A stretch of DNA of 64,000 bases from Geobacillus sp. 46C-IIa (lineage in GTDB: Bacteria; Bacillota; Bacilli; Bacillales; Anoxybacillaceae): NCBI RefSeq assembly GCF_014679505.1, contig NZ_CP061474.1, forward strand, positions 3,462,001-3,526,000. The letters are read 5' to 3'. A program made the position numbers and the translations under genes. Under the pieces are notes generated by a model. That model did no database searches, was not told where the DNA came from, and saw only the letters and a program-made list of their open reading frames with translations. This document shows positions 50,834 to 62,926 of the stretch, piece by piece; the stretch's first letter is position 1; each line of letters opens with the position of its first letter.

Positions 50834-51976
50834 GTGCAATTTCGGTTTACGGAAGAACAAGAAATGATGCGGCAAATGGTGCGCGAATTCGCGGCGGCGG
50901 AAATCGCCCCGTTTGTCGAGCGCATGGAGCAAGGCGAATTTCCGCGTCCGATTTTAACGAAAATGGCCGAGCTCGGTCTGATGGGGATCACCGTTCCGGA
51001 AGAGTACGGTGGCGCGGGCATGGATTTTGTTTCATATATTATCGCCATCCACGAAATTTCCAAAGTGAGCCCGACGGTCGGTGTCATTTTATCGGTGCAC
51101 ACGTCAGTCGGCACAAACCCGATTTTGTATTTCGGCACGGAAGACCAGAAACAAAAATACGTGACGAAACTTGCCCGCGGCGATTTTTTAGGGGCGTTTT
51201 GCCTCACCGAACCGAGCGCCGGCTCGGACGCGAAAAGCTTAAAAACGAGAGCGGTGCGCCGCGGCGATACGTACGTATTAAACGGCTCGAAAATTTTCAT
51301 CACCAACGGCGGAGAAGCGGACACATACATCGTGTTCGCCCGCACGAATCCAGAGGAAACCGGCAGCCGCGGCATTTCCGCGTTTATCGTTGAAAAAGGA
51401 ACGCCGGGGATGGCGATCGGCAAAGACGAAAAGAAAATGGGGCTGCACGGCTCGCGGACGGTGACGGTTACGTTTGAAGACGCCGAGGTGCCGGCGGAAA
51501 ACTTGCTCGGCCAAGAAGGGGAAGGATTTAAAATCGCCATGGCCAACCTTGATGTCGGCCGGATCGGCATCGCCGCCCAAGCGCTCGGCATCGCGGAAGC
51601 CGCGGTCGAACACGCTGTGGCCTATGCGAAAGAGCGGGTGCAGTTCGGCAAACCGATCGCTGAGCAGCAAGGCGTCGCCTTTAAGCTTGCCGATATGGCG
51701 ACGGCGGCGGAAGCGGCGAAATGGCTCGTCTACCGCGCCGCCTGGCTGCGCGCCCAAGGATTGCCGTGCGGCAAAGAAGCGTCGATGGCCAAACTGTTTG
51801 CCTCGCAAACGGCGATGGATAACGCCATTGAAGCAGTGCAAATTTTCGGCGGCAATGGGTATACGAAAGACTACCCGGTCGAGCGGCTGTTCCGCGATGC
51901 GAAAATTACGCAGATTTACGAAGGGACGAGCGAAATCCAGCGCATTGTCATCAGCAAGCAGCTGACCAAACAGTAA
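50834..51976 (+). CDS. acyl-CoA dehydrogenase (MmgC-like)
   Basis: 380 aa from a GTG after AAAGGGGGATGTCCC. FAD family: [40 protein letters not shown], and [20 protein letters not shown] with the catalytic Glu in YEGTSE. It forms the trans-2,3 double bond of short or branched acyl-CoA and passes electrons to ETF. A close paralogue lies immediately downstream (42 nt); the pair may divide straight- and branched-chain substrates. Confidence 0.94.
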   Translation: MQFRFTEEQEMMRQMVREFAAAEIAPFVERMEQGEFPRPILTKMAELGLMGITVPEEYGGAGMDFVSYIIAIHEISKVSPTVGVILSVHTSVGTNPILYFGTEDQKQKYVTKLARGDFLGAFCLTEPSAGSDAKSLKTRAVRRGDTYVLNGSKIFITNGGEADTYIVFARTNPEETGSRGISAFIVEKGTPGMAIGKDEKKMGLHGSRTVTVTFEDAEVPAENLLGQEGEGFKIAMANLDVGRIGIAAQALGIAEAAVEHAVAYAKERVQFGKPIAEQQGVAFKLADMATAAEAAKWLVYRAAWLRAQGLPCGKEASMAKLFASQTAMDNAIEAVQIFGGNGYTKDYPVERLFRDAKITQIYEGTSEIQRIVISKQLTKQ

Positions 51977-52018
51977 CAAGGGGAAGAGGATGTTTATATA
52001 AAACGGGGGAATGAAGCG

Positions 52019-53161
52019 ATGAACTTTCAATTGAGCGAAGAACATGAAATGCTGCGAAAAATGGTGCGCGAATTTGCCGAAAACGAAGTGGCGCCAACCG
52101 CCGCTGAGCGCGATGAGGAAGAGCGGTTTGACCGCGGCATTTTCAACAAAATGGCCGAGCTCGGCTTAACGGGCATCCCGTGGCCGGAAGAGTACGGCGG
52201 CATCGGCAGCGATTATTTGGCGTATGTCATCGCCGTTGAGGAGCTGTCGCGCGTCTGCGCCTCAACCGGAGTGACGCTTTCCGCCCATATTTCGCTCGCG
52301 AGCTGGCCGATTTACAAGTTCGGCACGGAAGAGCAAAAGCAGAAGTATTTGCGCGCTTTAGCGACCGGAGAAAAGCTCGGGGCGTACGGACTGTCCGAGC
52401 CGGGGGCGGGGTCTGACGTCGCCTCGATGAAAACGCGCGCCATCAAAGACGGCGACCATTACGTGTTAAACGGGTCGAAAGTATGGATCACGAACGGCGG
52501 CGAGGCGGAAATTTATGTCGTCTTTGCCGTCACCGATCCGGAAAAGCGGCATAAAGGGATCAGCGCTTTTATCGTTGAAAAAGGGACGCCGGGCTTTTCG
52601 ATCGGCAAAAAAGAAAAGAAACTCGGCATCCGTTCATCGCCGACGACCGAGCTCATTTTTGAAGATTGCCGCATCCCGAAAGAAAACTTGCTCGGCCAAG
52701 AGGGAGAAGGATTTAAAATCGCGATGATGACGTTAGACGGCGGCCGCAACGGCATCGCCGCCCAAGCAGTCGGCATCGCCCAAGGGGCGCTCGATGCCGC
52801 CATTGACTACGCGAAACAGCGCGTCCAATTCGGCAAACCGATCGCTGAGCAACAAGGTGTCGGCTTTAAGCTCGCTGATATGGCGACGGCCATTGAAGCG
52901 GCGCGGCTCTTAACATACCAAGCGGCATGGCTTGAGTCAAACGGCTTGCCGTACGGCAAAGCATCGGCGATGGCCAAACTGTTTGCCGGCGACACGGCGA
53001 TGAAAGTGACGGTCGATGCAGTGCAAATTTTTGGCGGCAACGGCTATACGAAAGACTATCCGGTTGAACGGTTTATGCGCGATGCGAAAATTACGCAAAT
53101 TTACGAAGGAACACAAGAAATTCAGCGCCTCGTCATTTCGCGCATGTTGACGCGCGATTAA
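52019..53161 (+). CDS. acdA: acyl-CoA dehydrogenase (AcdA-like)
   Basis: 380 aa, ATG after GGGGGAATGAAGCG. Same architecture as the preceding paralogue: [60 protein letters not shown] with the catalytic Glu. Following fadF in B. subtilis is acdA, which supports the symbol. Substrate chain length is not visible from sequence. Confidence 0.92.
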   Translation: MNFQLSEEHEMLRKMVREFAENEVAPTAAERDEEERFDRGIFNKMAELGLTGIPWPEEYGGIGSDYLAYVIAVEELSRVCASTGVTLSAHISLASWPIYKFGTEEQKQKYLRALATGEKLGAYGLSEPGAGSDVASMKTRAIKDGDHYVLNGSKVWITNGGEAEIYVVFAVTDPEKRHKGISAFIVEKGTPGFSIGKKEKKLGIRSSPTTELIFEDCRIPKENLLGQEGEGFKIAMMTLDGGRNGIAAQAVGIAQGALDAAIDYAKQRVQFGKPIAEQQGVGFKLADMATAIEAARLLTYQAAWLESNGLPYGKASAMAKLFAGDTAMKVTVDAVQIFGGNGYTKDYPVERFMRDAKITQIYEGTQEIQRLVISRMLTRD

Positions 53162-53430
53162 ACGCTGCGCGTCAACTCATTCGTGTTGACGCGCGATTGA
53201 TGGCCGCAGTGCTTGGTTGCGCGAATCGCGGCAGCCGTTTCAAGGAAAGCGCGCGGCCTCTCGCTGTGCGGCTGCGCGGGTCATGGCAGTGATTTTGGGG
53301 ATGTGCCGTGCGGGTCATGGCGATGATTTCAACCGTATGCCGCACGACAGATCCCGCTCCGCGGCGCGAACGGGAAGCTGTGCGAGGCGCCAGCCTAGCT
53401 GCTAAACGGGAATGGGGGAGAGGAATCTGC
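53162..53430 (+). repeat. Structured GC-rich spacer after acdA
   Basis: GCGCGTCAAC (53167-53176) / GTTGACGCGC (53185-53194) form a hairpin, and GTTGACGCGCGATT repeats the last codons of acdA exactly. Further right GCGGGTCATGGC occurs twice (53276 and 53310), each followed by a TGATTT-like end. GCCGC/GCGGC pairs are frequent. No T-run, no gene. Confidence 0.55.
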
Positions 53431-54063
53431 ATGAAAAAACGGGAAGTGATCGCATCGGTCAAAGATGAGAAGCTCGTGAAAAAACGGCGCAACGAAATGA
53501 TTAAAGGCGCCATTTCCCTTTTTAAACAAAAAGGCTTCCACCAAACGACGACGAGGGAAATCGCCAAAGCGTCCGGGTTTAGCATCGGCACGCTGTATGA
53601 GTACATTCGCAAAAAGGAAGATGTCTTGTATTTAGTGTGCGACCGCATTTACGACGAGGTGCGGGAGCGGACGGAACAAGACCTTGGCGATCATCATGGC
53701 ACGATTGAAGGGCTGCGGCGCGCGATCGCCCACTATTTTCGCGTCGTTGATGAACTCGATGACGAAGTGCTCGTCATGTATCAAGAGCTGAAGGCGTTAA
53801 GCAAAGAGTCGCTCCCGTACGTTCTCAATAAAGAGCTCGAGATGACGGCCATTTTTGAGCATATTTTGCGCGCATGCGTCGAAAGTGGAGCGCTGCAGCT
53901 TTCCGAAGGCGAGATTCGCCTCTTTGCCCACAACATTATCGTGCTTGGGCAAATGTGGGCGTTCCGCCGTTGGGCGCTGCGGAAAATGTATACGCTCGAA
54001 GAATACATTGAATGGCAGACCGAGTTTTTATTAAAGGGGATTATGGAGAAACAGCAAGTTTGA
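53431..54063 (+). CDS. TetR-family regulator of fatty-acid degradation (FadR-like)
   Basis: 210 aa from the ATG after [60 protein letters not shown] (about residues 22-66). The all-helical C-terminal ligand domain contains [20 protein letters not shown]. TetR proteins in such clusters bind acyl-CoA. It is encoded inside the operon whose promoter bears a FadR-like box, but whether this protein or a separate FadR binds there is not known. Confidence 0.85.
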   Translation: MKKREVIASVKDEKLVKKRRNEMIKGAISLFKQKGFHQTTTREIAKASGFSIGTLYEYIRKKEDVLYLVCDRIYDEVRERTEQDLGDHHGTIEGLRRAIAHYFRVVDELDDEVLVMYQELKALSKESLPYVLNKELEMTAIFEHILRACVESGALQLSEGEIRLFAHNIIVLGQMWAFRRWALRKMYTLEEYIEWQTEFLLKGIMEKQQV

Positions 54064-54080
54064 ACAAAGGGGGAGAGACG

Positions 54081-57000
54081 ATGGCGCATATTTATCGTCC
54101 GAAGCATCACGTCCGCTTTGTGACAGCGTCGAGCTTGTTCGACGGCCATGACGCGTCCATCAACATTATGCGCCGCATTTTGCAGGCGAGCGGCGCTGAA
54201 GTCATTCATTTAGGCCATAACCGCTCCGTCGAAGAAATCGTCAATGCGGCCATCCAAGAGGATGTGCAAGGCATTGCCGTTTCTTCCTACCAAGGCGGCC
54301 ACATGGAATTTTTTAAATATATGTATGATTTGCTGCAAGAGCGGGGGGCGTCCCATATTCGCATTTACGGCGGCGGGGGAGGCGTCATCATCCCGCGCGA
54401 AATCAAGGAATTGCATGAATACGGAATCGCCCGCATTTTCTCGCCTGAAGACGGCCGCACCCTCGGTCTGCAAGGGATGATTAATGTGATGCTTGAAGAG
54501 TGCGATTTTCCGACCGTGACTGCCGTGACCGATGAAATCGAACGGCTCCAAACCGGCGATGTGCAAGCCGTGGCCCGGCTCATCACGCTGTGCGAATACC
54601 GCGCCGAGGCAGGACAGGAGGCGGCCGCTGCGGCTGAAGCGGCCATCGAGCAAGTGAAGGCGATGGAACAACGCGTGCCGGTGCTCGGGATTACCGGTAC
54701 GGGCGGAGCCGGGAAAAGCTCGCTCACCGATGAGCTCGTCCGCCGCTTTTTAAATGAAATTCCTGAGATCAAGATCGCCATTTTATCCGTCGATCCGACG
54801 AAACAAAAAACGGGCGGGGCGCTGTTAGGCGACCGAATTCGGATGAATACCATCCATTCGCCGCGCGTCTATATGCGGAGCCTAGCGACGCGCCATTCCC
54901 GCTCCGAGCTGTCGCCGGCGATCCGCGACGCCATTTCGGTCGTCAAAGCGGCCGGTTTTGATCTCGTCATTATTGAAACGAGCGGGATCGGCCAAGGCGA
55001 TGCCGCCATTACAGAAGTGTGCGACGTTTCGATGTACGTGATGACAAGCGAGTTCGGGGCGCCGACGCAGCTTGAGAAAATCGATATGATCGATTATGCT
55101 GATTTGATCGCCATTAACAAATTTGAGCGCAAAGGGTCGGAAGATGCGAGGCGGCAAGTGCAAAAACAATATCAGCGCAGCCGTCAGCTGTTTGACCGCG
55201 ATGTGTCGGAAATGCCGGTGTACGGCACGATCGCCAGCCAGTTTAACGACCCGGGCACGAATACGCTCTTTGTTGCCCTCGTCGATACGCTCAACCGGAA
55301 AACAGGAACGAACTGGAAGACAAATTTAAAAACGGTGGCCAACGTTGAAAAGCATAATGTGATCATTCCGAACGAGCGCCGCTATTATTTGCGCGAAATC
55401 GCTGAGACGGTGCGCTCGTACCACCGCCGCGCCGAACAGCAGGCGGAGATTGCGCGCCGCCTGTTCCAAATCGAAGGGGCGATCGAAGCGGCAAACGAGC
55501 GCGGCGAGGCTGAGGACGTCATCCGCGCGCTCGAGATGCTCAAGGCCGATTACGAGGCGAAGCTGACGCCGGAATCGAAACACATTTTGGCGACGTGGGA
55601 AGAAACGAAAGCGAAATACGCGGCCAAGCAATTCGTGACGAAAGTGCGCGGCAAAGAAATCGTCACTGAGCTGACGACAAAAACGTTGTCCGGCTTGGAC
55701 ATTCCGAAAGTGATCTTGCCGAAGTTTAAAGATTACGGAGAAATTTTGCGCTGGGTGTATAAAGAAAACGTTCCTGGCTCGTTCCCGTATACGGCCGGCG
55801 TCTTCCCGTTCAAGCGCCAAGGGGAAGACCCGAAGCGCCAGTTTGCCGGCGAAGGGACGCCGGAGCGAACAAACCGCCGCTTTCACTACTTATGCAAAGA
55901 AGACAAAGCGAAGCGGCTCAGCACGGCGTTTGACTCGGTGACGCTCTACGGCGAAGATCCGGACTACCGGCCGGATATTTTCGGCAAAGTCGGCGAAAGC
56001 GGCGTCAGTGTTTGTACGCTCGATGACATGAAAAAACTGTATAAAGGGTTTGACTTGTGCGATCCGCTCACCTCGGTGTCGATGACGATCAACGGTCCGG
56101 CTCCGATTTTGCTGGCGATGTTTATGAACACCGCCATCGACCAGCAAGTCGAAAAGCGGGAACAAGAGCTCGGCCGCCCGCTTACCACGGAAGAGTATGA
56201 ACAAGTGAAAGCCGCGACGCTGCAAACGGTGCGCGGCACGGTGCAGGCCGACATTTTAAAAGAAGACCAAGGGCAAAATACGTGCATTTTCTCCACCGAT
56301 TTTGCCTTGAAAATGATGGGCGACATTCAAGAATATTTCATTAAGCACCGCGTCCGCAACTATTATTCTGTGTCAATTTCCGGCTACCATATTGCCGAGG
56401 CTGGAGCGAATCCGATCACCCAGCTGGCGTTCACGCTCGCCAACGGCTTTACGTACGTCGAATATTATTTAAGCCGCGGCATGCATATTGATGATTTCGC
56501 GCCGAACTTGTCGTTTTTCTTCAGCAACGGCCTCGATCCGGAATATTCGGTGATCGGCCGTGTCGCCCGCCGCATTTGGGCGGTCGTCATGCGCGAAAAA
56601 TACGGCGCCAACGAACGAAGCCAAAAGCTGAAATACCATATTCAAACGTCCGGACGTTCGCTCCACGCCCAAGAAATCGATTTTAACGACATCCGCACGA
56701 CATTGCAGGCGTTGTTGGCGATTTACGACAACTGCAACTCGCTCCATACGAATGCCTATGACGAAGCGATCACGACGCCGACCGAGGAGTCGGTCCGTCG
56801 GGCGATGGCCATCCAGCTCATTATTACAAAAGAGTTTGGCCTCGCGAAAAACGAAAATCCGCTTCAAGGATCGTTCATTATTGAAGAACTTACCGACCTT
56901 GTCGAAGAAGCCGTCTTGCAAGAGTTCGAGCGGTTAAATGACCGCGGCGGCGTGCTCGGGGCGATGGAAATGCAGTATCAACGCGGCAAAATTCAAGACG

Positions 57001-57338
57001 AATCGCTTTACTACGAGACGAAAAAACATAGCGGGGAACTGCCGATTATCGGCGTGAATACGTTCCTAAATCCGAACCCGCCGTCGGAAGATGAGCTGAA
57101 CAATCTTGAACTTGCCCGGGCGACGTATGAAGAAAAAGAGCTGCAGATTCACAATTTGCGTGAATTCCAAGCGCGGAACAAAGACAAAGCCGGCCCGGCG
57201 CTTGAGCGCCTAAAACAGGTGGCGGTCAGCGGCGGCAACATTTTCGAAGAATTGATGGAAACGGTCAAAGTCGCGAGCCTCGGGCAAATTACCCGCGCGT
57301 TGTACGAAGTCGGCGGGCAATACCGGCGGAATATGTAA
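54081..57338 (+). CDS. icmF: fused isobutyryl-CoA mutase with G-protein chaperone
   Basis: 1085 aa from the ATG after AAAGGGGGAGAGACG. Domains in order: B12-binding (about 1-145, [19 protein letters not shown] with the cobalt-ligand His); MeaB/ArgK-like GTPase (about 195-500, P-loop [12 protein letters not shown], then [19 protein letters not shown] and [15 protein letters not shown]); linker; mutase TIM barrel (about 560-1085) with [20 protein letters not shown] and [20 protein letters not shown]. It interconverts isobutyryl-CoA and n-butyryl-CoA, linking valine-derived and branched acids to beta-oxidation. The Geobacillus kaustophilus IcmF is characterised, with extra isovaleryl/pivalyl mutase activity. 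Confidence 0.96.
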   Translation: MAHIYRPKHHVRFVTASSLFDGHDASINIMRRILQASGAEVIHLGHNRSVEEIVNAAIQEDVQGIAVSSYQGGHMEFFKYMYDLLQERGASHIRIYGGGGGVIIPREIKELHEYGIARIFSPEDGRTLGLQGMINVMLEECDFPTVTAVTDEIERLQTGDVQAVARLITLCEYRAEAGQEAAAAAEAAIEQVKAMEQRVPVLGITGTGGAGKSSLTDELVRRFLNEIPEIKIAILSVDPTKQKTGGALLGDRIRMNTIHSPRVYMRSLATRHSRSELSPAIRDAISVVKAAGFDLVIIETSGIGQGDAAITEVCDVSMYVMTSEFGAPTQLEKIDMIDYADLIAINKFERKGSEDARRQVQKQYQRSRQLFDRDVSEMPVYGTIASQFNDPGTNTLFVALVDTLNRKTGTNWKTNLKTVANVEKHNVIIPNERRYYLREIAETVRSYHRRAEQQAEIARRLFQIEGAIEAANERGEAEDVIRALEMLKADYEAKLTPESKHILATWEETKAKYAAKQFVTKVRGKEIVTELTTKTLSGLDIPKVILPKFKDYGEILRWVYKENVPGSFPYTAGVFPFKRQGEDPKRQFAGEGTPERTNRRFHYLCKEDKAKRLSTAFDSVTLYGEDPDYRPDIFGKVGESGVSVCTLDDMKKLYKGFDLCDPLTSVSMTINGPAPILLAMFMNTAIDQQVEKREQELGRPLTTEEYEQVKAATLQTVRGTVQADILKEDQGQNTCIFSTDFALKMMGDIQEYFIKHRVRNYYSVSISGYHIAEAGANPITQLAFTLANGFTYVEYYLSRGMHIDDFAPNLSFFFSNGLDPEYSVIGRVARRIWAVVMREKYGANERSQKLKYHIQTSGRSLHAQEIDFNDIRTTLQALLAIYDNCNSLHTNAYDEAITTPTEESVRRAMAIQLIITKEFGLAKNENPLQGSFIIEELTDLVEEAVLQEFERLNDRGGVLGAMEMQYQRGKIQDESLYYETKKHSGELPIIGVNTFLNPNPPSEDELNNLELARATYEEKELQIHNLREFQARNKDKAGPALERLKQVAVSGGNIFEELMETVKVASLGQITRALYEVGGQYRRNM

Positions 57339-57346
57339 AACGAGCA

Positions 57347-57429
57347 TTCGCTCGCCTCGGCCGGCGGCGGTGATCCGCCTCCTTGATTGGCATGAGGCAA
57401 CTATATATACTTCTTCGCTCGCCTCGGCC
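57347..57429 (+). repeat. 16-bp direct repeat after icmF
   Basis: TTCGCTCGCCTCGGCC occurs at 57347-57362 and again at 57414-57429, 67 bp apart, in the gap after icmF. Function unknown. Confidence 0.7.
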
Positions 57430-57481
57430 AAAGCAGGAAAGCTGATTTGAAGAGAATGGCTGTCATTGGATGGCTATGTCG

Positions 57482-57522
57482 AAAAGAGGGCCGCCTCCGC
57501 TATAGGGCGGTTCTCTTTTTGC
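57482..57522 (+). terminator. Terminator of the fad-icmF operon
   Basis: AAGAG-GG-CCGCC and GGGCGG-TT-CTCTTTTTG form a stem followed by a T-run. It lies about 150 nt after icmF. Confidence 0.75.
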
Positions 57523-57629
57523 TTTTTTCGCTAAATAGCTAGCATAAACGCCGGCAATTTGTTTATAATGAATGGTATGTATTCCACTTGCATTCATTTG
57601 TTTCATTATATAGAAGGGGAGTGCTGAAT

Positions 57630-58187
57630 TTGAGCCTGCAGCAGCAATACTCGCCAGGGGAATTGCAGGAGATGTCGTTCGTCGAGTTGGCGAACCTCAT
57701 TTTGCTTGATAAGCGGGAGGCGCTGCCGTTTGACCAAATCGTCCGCGAGGTAGCGGCATTGACCGGCGCAGCGGAGGATGACATCGCCGCGCGGCTTGCC
57801 CAGTATTACACCGATTTAAACATCGACGGACGGTTTATTTGCGTTGGGGAAAACGTCTGGGGACTGCGCGCATGGTATCCGTTTGACCAGACGGAAGATG
57901 AAACGGTGACGATTGTCAAACCGAAGAAGAAGAAAAAAGCGCTTGATGACGAATACGACGATTACGAAGAGCTGCTTGACGAAGAGGACCTTGATTACGA
58001 CGATCTTGACGAATACGATGAGGAAGAGCTGGAAATCGACGATGAAGAGCTGATTGAAGACGAGGAGTTCGACCTTGACGAAGAAGTCGATTTTGAAGAC
58101 GACATGCTCGACGAGGAAGAGTTTGAACTCGACGAAGAGCCGCTCGACGAAGAACTCGATCTCGAGGAGCCGGAGGAAGACGAATAA
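57630..58187 (+). CDS. rpoE: DNA-directed RNA polymerase delta subunit
   Basis: 185 aa from a TTG after AAGGGGAGTG, giving MSLQQQYSPGELQEMSFVEL. The N-terminal HARE-HTH globular domain (about 1-90) has IAARLAQYYTDLNIDGRFIC and WGLRAWYPFDQ. Then a KPKKKKK basic patch and a C-terminal tail of about 75 residues made almost only of Asp, Glu, Leu and Tyr. Delta aids promoter selectivity and RNAP recycling. TATAAT-like sequence near 57564 may be its promoter. pyrG follows with its own promoter and attenuator. Confidence 0.94.
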   Translation: MSLQQQYSPGELQEMSFVELANLILLDKREALPFDQIVREVAALTGAAEDDIAARLAQYYTDLNIDGRFICVGENVWGLRAWYPFDQTEDETVTIVKPKKKKKALDDEYDDYEELLDEEDLDYDDLDEYDEEELEIDDEELIEDEEFDLDEEVDFEDDMLDEEEFELDEEPLDEELDLEEPEEDE

Positions 58188-58191
58188 CCGC

Positions 58192-58233
58192 TTGACTTTG
58201 CCGGGGGAACTCGGTACAATGTGTGTTGGGCTC
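58192..58233 (+). promoter_or_regulatory. pyrG promoter with GGGCTC start
   Basis: TTGACT (58192-58197), 17-nt spacer, TACAAT (58215-58220), and a start at GGGCTC (58228-58233). In B. subtilis the same GGGCUC start permits repeated G addition when CTP is low. Confidence 0.85.
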
Positions 58234-58258
58234 TTGAAAAACGGATGAATGGAATCAT

Positions 58259-58292
58259 CGCTCCCTTACGTGTGGTAAGCGGAGCGTTTTTT
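58259..58292 (+). promoter_or_regulatory. pyrG attenuator terminator
   Basis: CGCTCCCTTAC (58259-58269) / GTAAGCGGAGCG (58275-58286) and TTTTTT. The CTCCCTT in the 5' arm can pair with extra G residues added at the transcript start, blocking the terminator; this is the known CTP-sensing mechanism of B. subtilis pyrG. Confidence 0.9.
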
Positions 58293-58316
58293 ATTTGCGC
58301 CTTTCGCAAACACTGA

Positions 58317-59948
<1,632 letters not shown>

Positions 59949-59955
59949 CGGAAAA

Positions 59956-59986
59956 ACGGTGTCCGGCAAACGGACACCGTTTTTTG
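59956..59986 (+). terminator. Terminator of pyrG
   Basis: ACGGTGTCCG (59956-59965) / CGGACACCGT (59971-59980) followed by TTTTT. Confidence 0.93.
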
Positions 59987-60027
59987 ATAGCTTCATCCGG
60001 TAGACGCACCTGCCTTCACGGCGGCGG

Positions 60028-60549
60028 TTACTCGTACTCCTCCAAAATTTCGTCAAGCAACACCAGCAGCCCATAGTAGATGAACGAAGCGGCAACGACC
60101 GTCGGCATGGCGATGCGGCGGCCGTCTTCGGTCGGCACGAGCGGGCGGGAGAGCTTGCTGTCGATATGGACGGCGGCGATATCCGCTAATCCTGGTTCGT
60201 CTTTGACAAGCGTCGAGACAGCGACCGTATCAACGCTGTTCGCTTGCAGCTGCTCGACGAGACGGATCGCCTCTTTGTCGTTGGAAAAGTGGGCGAACAC
60301 AAGCGCCCGATCCGTTCCGTTCCAGTCATCGGCCGCCCCCGGTTCGAGGCGCGCCGCTTTTGGCAGCGGATCCGGCCCAAGAAGGGCGGCAGCAACGACC
60401 GCATCGAGCTCGCCTGTTCCATACAGCCAAATGCGCCCGTTGCTAATGGCCGCCTGGGCGAGCAAGCGCGCTCCGTCTTCGAGCGCCAGTTCTTCATCGG
60501 CGGCGATTTTTTGCAACAGTCCGATCGTTTGTGTCGTCAAAATTTTCAT
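60028..60549 (-). CDS. ywjG: YwjG-family protein (DUF2529)
   Basis: 173 aa from the ATG after AAAGGAGGCCGAACG; the open frame upstream lacks a binding site. MKILTTQTIGLLQKIAADEE, GRIWLYGTGELDAVVAAALL and RRIAMPTVVAASFIYYGLLV are typical of DUF2529, which looks like a SIS-type sugar-isomerase fold without known activity. On the minus strand between pyrG and spo0F, as in B. subtilis. Confidence 0.88.
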   Translation of the reverse strand: MKILTTQTIGLLQKIAADEELALEDGARLLAQAAISNGRIWLYGTGELDAVVAAALLGPDPLPKAARLEPGAADDWNGTDRALVFAHFSNDKEAIRLVEQLQANSVDTVAVSTLVKDEPGLADIAAVHIDSKLSRPLVPTEDGRRIAMPTVVAASFIYYGLLVLLDEILEEYE

Positions 60550-60607
60550 CGTTCGGCCTCCTTTCGCCGTTATTATACAAAATCCGCAAATGGCAAGAAA
60601 AGCAAGC

Positions 60608-60633
60608 AGGAAATACGTTCGGGAAATGCGAAA
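60608..60633 (+). promoter_or_regulatory. Sigma-H-like promoter of spo0F
   Basis: AGGAAAT (60608-60614), 14-nt spacer, CGAAA (60629-60633), close to the sigma-H consensus AGGAWWT-N14-HGAAT. B. subtilis spo0F has a sigma-H promoter. Confidence 0.6.
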
Positions 60634-60672
60634 CATTAATAGGGAGAAAAAAGGGAATAGAGGTGCATAACC

Positions 60673-61035
60673 GTGGGAAACAAAATTTTAATTGTCGACG
60701 ACCAGTATGGCATCCGCATTTTGTTAAACGAAGTGTTTCAGCGGGAAGGGTATGTGACATATCAGGCGGCTAACGGCATGCAGGCGCTTGAAATCGTTCG
60801 CAAACACCATCCCGACCTTGTGCTTCTCGATATGAAAATTCCCGGCATGGACGGTATTGAAATTTTAAAGCGGTTAAAAGACATCGACCCGGATAGTAAA
60901 GTGATCATCATGACGGCGTATGGCGAGCTCGATATGATCCAGGAAACAAAAGAGCTCGGAGCGCTGATGCATTTTGCCAAGCCGTTTGATATCGATGATT
61001 TGCGCGCTGCCGTCAAAAAATATATTTCCTTGTAA
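60673..61035 (+). CDS. spo0F: sporulation phosphorelay response regulator Spo0F
   Basis: 120 aa from a GTG after AGAGGTGCATAACC. Single receiver domain: [20 protein letters not shown] (acid pair Asp9/Asp10), [20 protein letters not shown] with the phosphoacceptor Asp53, [20 protein letters not shown], and [12 protein letters not shown] with the conserved Lys. No output domain. It takes phosphate from sporulation kinases and passes it to Spo0B. fbaA follows after 160 nt, as in B. subtilis. Confidence 0.95.
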   Translation: MGNKILIVDDQYGIRILLNEVFQREGYVTYQAANGMQALEIVRKHHPDLVLLDMKIPGMDGIEILKRLKDIDPDSKVIIMTAYGELDMIQETKELGALMHFAKPFDIDDLRAAVKKYISL

Positions 61036-61198
61036 AGGCTCTTTTCAGCTGCCTGTGCAACGTTAGGAGAATGAAGAAGGGAAATGTTGCTGTTTTGCCG
61101 GCAAGTTGGTATGCTTATAACGTAGATGTATTTTGCGCCTGTGGGCCTACGTTCCGCCATGGCGACAAAGACGACGATCAGCTAAGGAGGATGTAACC

Positions 61199-62062
61199 AT
61201 GCCGTTAGTATCGATGAAAGAGATGCTCAACGAGGCGCTGCGCGGCAAATACGCGGTCGGCCAATTTAACATTAACAACTTGGAATGGACGCAAGCCATT
61301 TTAGCGGCGGCCGAAGAAGAAAAATCGCCGGTCATTCTCGGCGTTTCCGAAGGAGCGGCTCGCTATATGGGCGGGTTTAAAACGGTCGTCAACATGGTGA
61401 AAGGCTTAATGGAAGACATGAACATTACAGTTCCTGTCGCCATTCACCTCGACCATGGCTCGAGCTTTGAAAAATGTAAAGCGGCAATCGACGCCGGGTT
61501 CACCTCGGTCATGATTGACGCCTCCCATCATCCATTTGAAGAGAACGTCCGCATCACCTCGCAAGTCGTTGAATACGCCCATGCGCGCGGCGTCTCCGTT
61601 GAGGCTGAGCTCGGCATCGTCGGCGGGCAAGAAGACGACGTCGTCGGTGAAGACGTCATTTACGCCGATCCGAAAGAATGTGAAGAGCTTGTCAAGCGGA
61701 CAGGCATCGACTGCCTTGCTCCGGCGCTCGGTTCCGTGCACGGCCCGTACAAAGGGGAGCCGAAACTCGGGTTTGCCGAGATGGAACAAATCCGCGATTT
61801 AACCGGCATTCCACTCGTGCTTCACGGCGGCACCGGCATCCCGACTGAGCAAATCCAGCGCGCGATTTCCCTTGGCACATCGAAAATCAATGTCAATACA
61901 GAAAACCAAATGGCGTTCACGAAAGTCGTCCGCGAGCTGCTCGCAAAAGATCCGAACGTTTATGACCCGCGCAAAATCATCGGCCCGGGCCGCGATGCGA
62001 TCAAAGCGACGGTCATCGGCAAAATGCGCGAGTTCGGTTCGTCCGGAAAAGCAGCACAATAA
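61199..62062 (+). CDS. fbaA: fructose-bisphosphate aldolase, class II
   Basis: 287 aa from the ATG after [35 protein letters not shown] (zinc His and catalytic Asp), [39 protein letters not shown] (zinc His) and [16 protein letters not shown] (substrate phosphate). It cleaves fructose 1,6-bisphosphate in glycolysis. Strong ribosome binding site, typical of a highly expressed gene. Confidence 0.96.
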   Translation: MPLVSMKEMLNEALRGKYAVGQFNINNLEWTQAILAAAEEEKSPVILGVSEGAARYMGGFKTVVNMVKGLMEDMNITVPVAIHLDHGSSFEKCKAAIDAGFTSVMIDASHHPFEENVRITSQVVEYAHARGVSVEAELGIVGGQEDDVVGEDVIYADPKECEELVKRTGIDCLAPALGSVHGPYKGEPKLGFAEMEQIRDLTGIPLVLHGGTGIPTEQIQRAISLGTSKINVNTENQMAFTKVVRELLAKDPNVYDPRKIIGPGRDAIKATVIGKMREFGSSGKAAQ

Positions 62063-62154
62063 CAGGCAAACGGCAAGATCGGCCGAGCAGGCGGCTTTCG
62101 GCCGCCGCCCGGGCTTGCCCGCTTGCGGCCAAACAACGATAAGGAGGGTCACTA

Positions 62155-62796
62155 ATGAAATTTTTTATTGATACAGCCAATTTAGAGGAGATTAAACACG
62201 CCCATGAACTCGGTATTTTGGCCGGCGTAACGACCAACCCGAGCTTAGTGGCGAAAGAAAACGTCTCGTTCCATGACCGGTTGCGCGAAATTACGTCGAT
62301 CGTCTCCGGTTCGGTCAGCGCGGAAGTCATTTCAACCGATGCGGCCGGCATGATCGAAGAAGGCGAGGAGCTGGCGAAAATCGCTCCAAACATCACGATT
62401 AAAGTGCCGATGACGCCTGAAGGGTTAAAAGCGGTAAAAACGTTCAGCGAAAAAGGCATCAAAACGAACGTCACGCTCGTGTTTACCGCCAACCAGGCGC
62501 TGTTGGCTGCGCGCGCCGGCGCGACGTACGTCTCTCCGTTCCTCGGCCGCCTCGATGATATAGGCCATAACGGCTTAGAGCTTATTTCCACCATCGCTGA
62601 TATTTTCAACATTCATGGCATTGAAACAGAAATCATCGCGGCTTCGATCCGCCACCCGCTCCATGTGACAGAAGCGGCTTTGCGCGGGGCGCATATTGCC
62701 ACTGTCCCATACAAAGTGCTCATGCAATTGTTTAACCATCCGCTCACTGACCAAGGGATCGAGAAGTTTCTCGCCGACTGGAATCGGCAACAATGA
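62155..62796 (+). CDS. tal: transaldolase (TalC/short type)
   Basis: 213 aa, ATG after [64 protein letters not shown] with the Schiff-base Lys, and [20 protein letters not shown]. It transfers dihydroxyacetone units between sugar phosphates in the pentose phosphate pathway; some short forms act as fructose-6-phosphate aldolases. Matches B. subtilis ywjH between fbaA and murAB. Confidence 0.93.
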   Translation: MKFFIDTANLEEIKHAHELGILAGVTTNPSLVAKENVSFHDRLREITSIVSGSVSAEVISTDAAGMIEEGEELAKIAPNITIKVPMTPEGLKAVKTFSEKGIKTNVTLVFTANQALLAARAGATYVSPFLGRLDDIGHNGLELISTIADIFNIHGIETEIIAASIRHPLHVTEAALRGAHIATVPYKVLMQLFNHPLTDQGIEKFLADWNRQQ

Positions 62797-62813
62797 AAAT
62801 AGGCCGTTTGCCT

Positions 62814-62889
62814 CCTAGGTTAAGCGGGCTCACCCGACCGCGTTCGGGCCGGGGAGTCGAGCCCGCCCGGCCGCTTTCTCGTTCCTAGG
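62814..62889 (+). repeat. Large hairpin between tal and murA2
   Basis: GCGGGCTC (62824-62831) / GAGCCCGC (62859-62866) with inner CCGA/TCGG, bracketed by CCTAGG at 62814-62819 and 62884-62889. No T-run, so it may be a weak terminator or a processing site. Confidence 0.5.
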
Positions 62890-62926
62890 GGTGAAGCCAA
62901 CTTCCGAGCAAAGAAGGGAGACGACG

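Noticed and set aside
55326..55886. 186-codon antisense frame inside icmF
   Set aside because: Shadow of a long, strongly supported gene; typical of GC-rich codon bias.
57995..58309. Serine-rich antisense frame over the rpoE tail
   Set aside because: It is the mirror of the Asp/Glu repeat codons and has no start signal.
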